Source: Candidatus Levyibacteriota bacterium (lineage in GTDB: Bacteria; Patescibacteriota; Microgenomatia; Levybacterales; UBA12049). From it: a stretch of 10,147 nt of DNA. Under the pieces are notes generated by a model that worked only from the letters and a program-made list of their open reading frames with translations, had not been told where the DNA came from and searched no databases. The number at the start of each line of letters is the position of its first letter. Position 1 is the first letter of the stretch. The DNA lies in contig JAHFKF010000051.1 of NCBI GenBank assembly GCA_023245475.1, positions 1 through 10,147 of the forward strand, written 5' to 3'. This document shows positions 6,124 through 10,147 of this stretch, in pieces. The position numbers were made by a program, and so were the translations under genes.

Positions 6124-6630
6124 TTATGGTTTCGCAAAAACCAGACTAAGTTCATTTGAGTTGCCAGAAAGCTTATTGTTTTGTGACATTTCTCTTATTT
6201 CTTCAGGACTGAACCACCCATAACGGCTATGCTTATCTTCAGACGTTCCTTCTGCAGTTTGTAAACTTCCGACAGAGACTTCTGGTACCGTTGTAAGCTG
6301 CGCATGAACCATGATCACCTTTCTTTGATACTCTTTTCCTTTTGCAGAGAAACCATAGTCAAATGATCCTCCAATTCGCAGATTCGCTTCACTTAGCGCA
6401 ATCGTGGTTTCTTCAGCAACTTCTCTCACAGCTGTACTTCGAATAGTTGTTGGGTTTACGTCTTGCTGCATCCTCAAGTCCATTTTACCACCGGGAAGTT
6501 CCCACAAATGTGCAGCTTTTGAATCGGGAGATTTTTGCAACAACAAAATGTTCCCTTCAGGATTATGAATAACAACACGCACTGTCGGGACAGACCGTGG
6601 AGCTTCTGGACTATTCATTCGCTCTACCAT
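6124..6630 (-). CDS. Nudix hydrolase with an enlarged Nudix-box loop
   Basis: The product is 168 residues from ATG 6630. The frame could start at 6651 (adding MMLYFIP), but those codons are the promoter, so 6630 is preferred. The Nudix fold is shown by VRVVIHNPEGNILLLQKS (17-34), LWELPGGK (42-49) and REVAEETTI (69-77). The core REVAEE, which coordinates metal and drives hydrolysis of X-linked nucleoside diphosphates, is intact. Two things are odd. The loop between GGK and REVAEE is 7 residues longer than the canonical G-x5-E-x7-RE spacing, and the usual Gly after EE-x is Thr. The substrate cannot be told; candidates are oxidised nucleotides or ADP-ribose-type dinucleotides. GWFSPEEIREM (138-148) is the common Nudix C-terminal motif. 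The gene is convergent with the DUF2207 gene and divergent from the methyltransferase. Confidence 0.9.
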   Translation of the reverse strand: MVERMNSPEAPRSVPTVRVVIHNPEGNILLLQKSPDSKAAHLWELPGGKMDLRMQQDVNPTTIRSTAVREVAEETTIALSEANLRIGGSFDYGFSAKGKEYQRKVIMVHAQLTTVPEVSVGSLQTAEGTSEDKHSRYGWFSPEEIREMSQNNKLSGNSNELSLVFAKP

Positions 6631-6638
6631 AGGGATAA

Positions 6639-6647
6639 AGTATAGCA
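6639..6647 (-). promoter_or_regulatory. Extended -10 promoter of the Nudix gene
   Basis: On the minus strand this reads TGC-TATACT (hexamer 6644-6639), 8 bases before ATG 6630. It lies inside the longest possible frame and so moves the start to 6630. Confidence 0.68.
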
Positions 6648-6678
6648 TCATACTAGATCAATTACAGGAGGCAAAAAA

Positions 6679-6687
6679 TGTTATAAT
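6679..6687 (+). promoter_or_regulatory. Extended -10 promoter of the SAM methyltransferase gene
   Basis: TGT-TATAAT, a perfect extended -10 with the hexamer at 6682-6687, 6 bases before ATG 6694. An AGGAGG at 6666-6671 is upstream of the promoter and so cannot serve this start; it precedes a two-codon frame (ATG TTA TAA) at 6678. Confidence 0.72.
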
Positions 6688-6693
6688 CTTTAT

Positions 6694-7578
6694 ATGACTA
6701 TTCTTGCAACTGCCGGATGGGAAGATTATGAACTGATTGACACAGGCGATGGCTATCGACTGGAACGCTTTGGCAAATATACTGTTGCCCGACCTGATCC
6801 ACAAATCATCTGGCATCAGCATCTTAGTAAATCAGAATGGCTAAAGGCGGATGCTATCTTCGCGAAAGATCCAACAAACACCTCAGCACAAGCTAAAGAA
6901 AAATGGCAAAACAGAAATCATGTCCCAGACAAATGGCTCATGAAATATAAAAACCTAAGCTTTTATGCAGAGCTCTCTCCTTTCAAACATACAGGTGTCT
7001 TTCCTGAACAGCACTTGCAATGGGACTTTATCGAAGAAAAAATTAAACAGGAAAAAAGACAGCTTACTATTCTTAATCTCTTTGCTTACACTGGCATTGC
7101 CTCACTTGTTGCTGCAGAAGCCGGTGCCAAAGTAACTCACGTTGATGCTTCTCGTCCAACGATTGGTTGGGCAAGAGAAAACCAAACAGCTTCCAAATTA
7201 ACAGACAAACCGATTCGCTGGATTTTGGATGATGCGGTAAAATTTGTTGAAAGAGAAATCAAAAGGGGAATACGATATGATGGCATTATCATGGATCCTC
7301 CTGTTTATGGACATGGACCCAACGGTGAGAAGTGGCATTTTGCAACCTCATTTCCATATCTTTTATCACTCTGTCAAAAAGTGCTTTCTGAAAAACCAGT
7401 GTTTGTCTTGGTCAATGCATATGCAATTTCGGCATCAAGTCTTATGCTTGAAAATACGTTGCAAGATTTTGCCAAGAATCTTGGAGGAACTATTGAAGTA
7501 GGGGAGTTAGTCTTGGAAGAAAAGCAAAACAAACGGCTTCTCTCTACTGGTATCTTCGGCCGTTGGTCTCAAAAATAA
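6694..7578 (+). CDS. Class I SAM-dependent methyltransferase, RlmI-like (rRNA methyltransferase family)
   Basis: This 294-residue protein matches the Methyltrans_SAM (RlmI/YccW-type) family. The N-terminal part has YRLERFGKYTVARPDPQIIW (21-40) in place of an RlmI PUA domain, and then GVFPEQHLQW (101-110). The Rossmann core has motif I NLFAYTGIAS (128-137), the acidic VDAS (150-153), DDA (179-181) and motif IV DPPVYGHGP (201-209). The likely job is methylation of a base in 23S rRNA, but neither the base nor the position can be read from the sequence. No catalytic Cys of the m5C type is visible near DPP, so another target is possible. The start at 6694 fits a leaderless mRNA from the extended -10 six bases upstream. 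It diverges from the Nudix gene and stops 6 bases from the end of the convergent obg. Confidence 0.88.
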   Translation: MTILATAGWEDYELIDTGDGYRLERFGKYTVARPDPQIIWHQHLSKSEWLKADAIFAKDPTNTSAQAKEKWQNRNHVPDKWLMKYKNLSFYAELSPFKHTGVFPEQHLQWDFIEEKIKQEKRQLTILNLFAYTGIASLVAAEAGAKVTHVDASRPTIGWARENQTASKLTDKPIRWILDDAVKFVEREIKRGIRYDGIIMDPPVYGHGPNGEKWHFATSFPYLLSLCQKVLSEKPVFVLVNAYAISASSLMLENTLQDFAKNLGGTIEVGELVLEEKQNKRLLSTGIFGRWSQK

Positions 7579-7584
7579 AGTAGA

Positions 7585-8550
7585 TTAAGCATTAAGCAAA
7601 GGAAGAAGTGTCTCTTTCAGTTTCTTCAAACTTTCTTCATCGTAAACAGAAACACTAAGTACGATTTTATGAGTCTTCTTAAATAATTTTATTTTTTGGT
7701 CAATCGTTTCTTTATCTACTAAATCAGCTTTTGTCAGCAAAATTACTTCTGGTTTTTCAAGAAGTGCAGCATTATATTTTTCAAATTCGCCACGGACTAT
7801 TTGATATGTCTGTGTTGGATTCTCATCAGTTATATCAATACAATGCACAATAATTTTTGTTTTTTCAATGTGTTTAAGAAAGGTAATTCCTAAGCCTTTG
7901 CCTTCAGCTGCTCCTTCAATAAGACCAGGGATATCAGCAAGGGCATGAGTATCAAGCATACCGATATTGGGTTCAAGTGTCGTAAATGGATATGCTCCAA
8001 CTCGCGGAGTTGCATGTGTCAACACGGCAAGCAAACTACTTTTGCCTGCATTAGGAAGTCCGATAAGTCCAATCTCAGCAATGAGTCGAAGTTCTAAGTG
8101 AAGCGTTTTTATTTCGCCAGGTGTTCCGGCTTCAGCATATGTGGGTGCTTGATTGGTTGCAGATTTAAATTCAGTATTGCCCCTTCCACCAATACCGCCT
8201 CGAGCAAGAAGCACTTGGGTTGTAGTATCAAGTATCTCAACAGATTTTTCTGACTCCACATCAGTAATTTTTGTTCCAACCGGGACAAAAACTATCTTAT
8301 GATCAGCATTTTTGCCAAACAGTTTTCTATGCTTGCCTCGGATGCCATCATCGGCATTTACCTTTTTAGTGAAACGGAATTCTTTGAGATCACGAATATT
8401 GTTGGACCCTTGAAAATAGACATGCCCCCCGTTACCGCCATTGCCACCATCAGGTCCACCTTTGGCTGTCATACCATTGCGTAAAAATGTTGAGGCACCA
8501 TTGCCACCATCACCAGCTTTTATCGTTATTGTAACGTTATCAACGAACAT
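7585..8550 (-). CDS. obgE: GTPase Obg (ribosome assembly/stress GTPase)
   Basis: The product is 321 residues: the Gly-rich Obg domain (1-158) followed by a G domain, with no C-terminal OCT domain, so it is a short form. Obg signatures are KAGDGGNGASTF (11-22), KGGPDGGNGGNGGHV (30-44), and RGGIGGRGN (117-125). The G domain has GLPNAGKSS (164-172), YPFTTLEPNIG (187-197), DIPGLIEGAAEGKGLG (206-221), TKAD (273-276, in place of NKxD) and SVSV (299-302). The usual FRREK stretch before the Gly loop is FLRNG here. Obg acts in late 50S subunit assembly and growth control. ATG 8550 has TGA-TACAAT six bases upstream, so a leaderless mRNA is expected. It diverges from the SnoaL-like gene. Confidence 0.96.
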   Translation of the reverse strand: MFVDNVTITIKAGDGGNGASTFLRNGMTAKGGPDGGNGGNGGHVYFQGSNNIRDLKEFRFTKKVNADDGIRGKHRKLFGKNADHKIVFVPVGTKITDVESEKSVEILDTTTQVLLARGGIGGRGNTEFKSATNQAPTYAEAGTPGEIKTLHLELRLIAEIGLIGLPNAGKSSLLAVLTHATPRVGAYPFTTLEPNIGMLDTHALADIPGLIEGAAEGKGLGITFLKHIEKTKIIVHCIDITDENPTQTYQIVRGEFEKYNAALLEKPEVILLTKADLVDKETIDQKIKLFKKTHKIVLSVSVYDEESLKKLKETLLPLLNA

Positions 8551-8556
8551 ATCTGT

Positions 8557-8565
8557 ATTGTATCA
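8557..8565 (-). promoter_or_regulatory. Extended -10 promoter of obg
   Basis: On the minus strand this reads TGA-TACAAT (hexamer 8562-8557), 6 bases before the ATG at 8550. There is no Shine-Dalgarno and no clear -35. Confidence 0.7.
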
Positions 8566-8610
8566 CGCGCAGCCTTTTATTGTGTCATTACATTCTCCCC
8601 ACCAGTAGTG

Positions 8611-8616
8611 TACACT
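8611..8616 (+). promoter_or_regulatory. -10 element of the SnoaL-like gene
   Basis: TACACT, with TG directly in front, 6 bases before ATG 8623. A weak TTACAT lies 17 bases upstream at 8588-8593. It overlaps the first codons of the longest frame (GTG 8608) and so favours ATG 8623. Confidence 0.55.
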
Positions 8617-8622
8617 GTAGAT

Positions 8623-9012
8623 ATGGTAACAATACATGTACAAACAGACTGCAATAACTCTCCAAAGAAAGAATTGCTACGAGACTTCACTACAGCATTT
8701 GCATTGAGTACTCCGGATGTTATCCTCGACAATCTCGCGGATGATGTACGATGGGAAATGGTAGGGGATAAGATAATAAATGGGAAAGCAGATGCAACAG
8801 CTATGGTGAAAGAGATGTTGGATGGCAGTATCGAAGAATTAACACTTCAACATATAATTACTCATGGGGATGAAGGATCTGTAAATGGCCTTATGACATT
8901 TAAAGACGGAACAAAGTTTAGCTTTTGCGATGTCTATACGTTTACGAGTCATGCAACGGACGCAAAGATAAAATCAATTACCTCATATATCCTTGAAGTA
9001 AAACCTATTTAA
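8623..9012 (+). CDS. SnoaL/NTF2-like small protein
   Basis: The product is 129 residues from ATG 8623; a GTG at 8608 would add five residues encoded by the promoter. The pattern fits the cone-shaped SnoaL-like NTF2 fold: an N-terminal helix (KELLRDFTTAFALST, 16-30), the acidic/aromatic turn LADDVRWEMVG (38-48), a second helix (60-67), and C-terminal strands with FCDVYTF (101-107) and KIKSITSYI (115-123). No signal peptide or membrane helix is seen, so it should be cytoplasmic. Members of this fold act as small-molecule isomerases, hydrolases or binding domains; nothing here fixes a substrate. It diverges from obg and its last 8 bases overlap the end of the convergent glycosyltransferase. Confidence 0.8.
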   Translation: MVTIHVQTDCNNSPKKELLRDFTTAFALSTPDVILDNLADDVRWEMVGDKIINGKADATAMVKEMLDGSIEELTLQHIITHGDEGSVNGLMTFKDGTKFSFCDVYTFTSHATDAKIKSITSYILEVKPI

Positions 9013-10147
9013 CTGTCTCTTCAAGCATTGTATCAAAATCTGAAAATTGCTGATCTGATGTAAACCTCTCGCTAACCGTTTTTTTACCCGCTCTGATAAA
9101 GCTTTCTCTTACTGTGGAATCATTCATAAGTCTTTCTATCTTTTGCGCAAGAATACTTGAATCATCAGGTGGAACTAAATAACCATTGTAGGAATCACTA
9201 ATAATTTCAGGAATACCTCCAACTTTTGTGCCAATAACAGGTAACCCACAACTCATTGCTTCAATAAATACCTGTCCAAATGTTTCATTTTCTGAAGGCA
9301 AGACAAACACATCAGCACCTTTATAGACATCAGGCATCTCATGTAATTTAAACTTTTTAAGAATCGTTTGCTTTTCAATATTGTGAAGTTTGATATATCC
9401 CTGAAGCATTTCATATGCTAAATTAAATTCATCCCGCAAGCTTTCAGGCGGCTTACCAATAGCAATAAGAAGACGGGCGTTGGGATATCGAGATGCAAAT
9501 CGTGAGAAAGATTGAATCAAATTGATTACTCCTTTTTCTTGAAGAATTGTTTTTTTACCTCGAATAATTCTGGTAGCAGTCAGAATAATTTTATGCTCTG
9601 TAGATAAACCTAATTCCTCTTTTAAAGCATTCGTTGGCGGTGTGTCAGAATTAAATTCATGAGTATTAACTCCCAAGTAATGTGTTGCGAGTGAATTTAT
9701 ATTGGCACCTTTTTGAAAGCAATCTCCTGCGACACTTGTACTGACACAGCTTATTCTATCCCATTTAAGTTGATTGATAAGCTCTGTCTGAAGTTCTGTC
9801 ATTGCAAATGAATGCAGTTGTAATACCAACGGAATTTTTGTTAGACTTGTTACCATATTGAGTAACAAACTGTATGCAGGTGGAAGATCTGTATGAAAAT
9901 TTTCAGCACAAATGATATCAATCGTTTGTGTATCGATAATTTTTGTAATTGTTTCTGAAAATGCTTGAGCTTTTTTTGAAACCTCTTTGGTAGTTGCTAG
10001 CGTATTTCTTGAAAGAAAAAGACTAGAAGTAAAATAAATAGTAACGTTCCCGTCACTTTCAGAGTAATCTTCTTTTTCAGTAGGCAATAGAATATACAAC
10101 CGAGACTGGATTTGGGTTTTATAATAGGCAATAAGATTAGTAATATA
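9005..10147 (-). CDS. Glycosyltransferase, GT4-like (GT-B fold), N-terminus beyond the right edge
   Basis: The frame is open to the last base of the window, so the gene is partial. A TTG at 10099 could be called a start, but 16 more in-frame codons (YITNLIAYYKTQIQSR) precede it, and a GT-B N-terminal domain needs the missing start. About 380 residues are visible. The C-terminal half carries the nucleotide-sugar binding features of family GT4: ILTATRIIRGK, the DVFVLPSENETFGQVFIEAM segment with the E-x7-E pair (codons at 9286-9284 and 9262-9260), and the following GLPVIGTKVGGIPEII. No membrane helix is visible. It should transfer a sugar from a nucleotide-sugar donor to a cell-envelope glycan or lipid; donor and acceptor cannot be told. 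Several upstream genes of a surface polysaccharide cluster may lie outside the window. Confidence 0.9.
   Translation of the reverse strand, partial: YITNLIAYYKTQIQSRLYILLPTEKEDYSESDGNVTIYFTSSLFLSRNTLATTKEVSKKAQAFSETITKIIDTQTIDIICAENFHTDLPPAYSLLLNMVTSLTKIPLVLQLHSFAMTELQTELINQLKWDRISCVSTSVAGDCFQKGANINSLATHYLGVNTHEFNSDTPPTNALKEELGLSTEHKIILTATRIIRGKKTILQEKGVINLIQSFSRFASRYPNARLLIAIGKPPESLRDEFNLAYEMLQGYIKLHNIEKQTILKKFKLHEMPDVYKGADVFVLPSENETFGQVFIEAMSCGLPVIGTKVGGIPEIISDSYNGYLVPPDDSSILAQKIERLMNDSTVRESFIRAGKKTVSERFTSDQQFSDFDTMLEETVK

Noticed and set aside
6127..6143. Small hairpin TGGTTT/AAACCA between DUF2207 and Nudix gene ends
   Set aside because: It is only 6 bp, AT-rich, lies inside the end of the Nudix gene and lacks a T run, so it is too weak to call a terminator.
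1..10147. Alternative genetic code with TGA read as Gly (as in some CPR lineages)
   Set aside because: TGA closes the greA-like and AlkZ-like genes at the expected family lengths, and no gene needs read-through.
1..10147. CRISPR array, tRNA, insertion sequence, toxin-antitoxin or other defence genes
   Set aside because: No regularly spaced repeats, cloverleaf-like sequences, transposase motifs or paired small toxin genes were seen on either strand; the gene content is housekeeping plus envelope functions.

Overview
The window is a compact, AT-rich stretch of bacterial chromosome that uses the standard code (TGA ends several genes and is never read through). It holds eleven protein genes: nine complete and one cut at each window edge. 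I see no tRNA, rRNA, CRISPR array, insertion sequence or phage gene. Intergenic space is minimal. Convergent genes either overlap (17 bp and 8 bp) or are 2-6 bp apart, and divergent pairs share about 63-80 bp. The small genome-like packing, the DUF2207 membrane protein with a Gly-rich tail and the style of the histidine-kinase N-terminus suggest a Patescibacteria/CPR-type bacterium, perhaps Microgenomates or Saccharibacteria. That placement is an inference from protein style, not a proven assignment.

Layout. Positions 1-909 (minus) carry a two-component system: an OmpR/PhoB-type response regulator followed one base later by the start of a sensor kinase. Diverging from it at 1064 is a small exported helical protein with CpxP/Spy-like LTxxQ-type turns, ended by a strong hairpin at 1580-1614. 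Next is a two-gene unit (1639-3173): a GreA/GreB-like elongation factor overlapping by ATGA with a winged-helix protein of the AlkZ/YcaQ DNA glycosylase family. This unit converges on hflX (minus, 3157-4278). Diverging from hflX is a large DUF2207 membrane protein (4358-6121), convergent with a Nudix hydrolase (6124-6630, minus). Diverging from that is an RlmI-like SAM methyltransferase (6694-7578), convergent with obg (7585-8550, minus). Diverging from obg is a SnoaL/NTF2-like protein (8623-9012), convergent with a GT4-type glycosyltransferase that runs off the right edge.

Two signals stand out. First, eight genes have a good -10 hexamer (TA[TC]ANT, five of them with TGn in front) placed only 6-8 bases before a start codon, and none has a correctly placed Shine-Dalgarno sequence. 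They therefore look like leaderless genes driven by extended -10 promoters, and this resets four starts relative to the longest reading frames (1639, 4358, 6630 and 8623). The small exported protein at 1064 is the exception, with a leader of about 65 bases and a clear Shine-Dalgarno sequence. Second, the 154-bp region between the response regulator and the exported-protein gene holds two opposed copies of TTCAG-N6-TTCAG. Each has an 11-bp period and lies 10-11 bases upstream of one of the two divergent -10 boxes, where PhoB-type activators bind in place of a -35 element. This predicts autoregulation plus activation of the exported protein, an arrangement resembling cpxRA/cpxP of E. coli.

The rest is housekeeping or envelope function: ribosome-associated GTPases (HflX, Obg), transcript elongation, DNA repair, nucleotide clean-up, rRNA modification and surface glycosylation.
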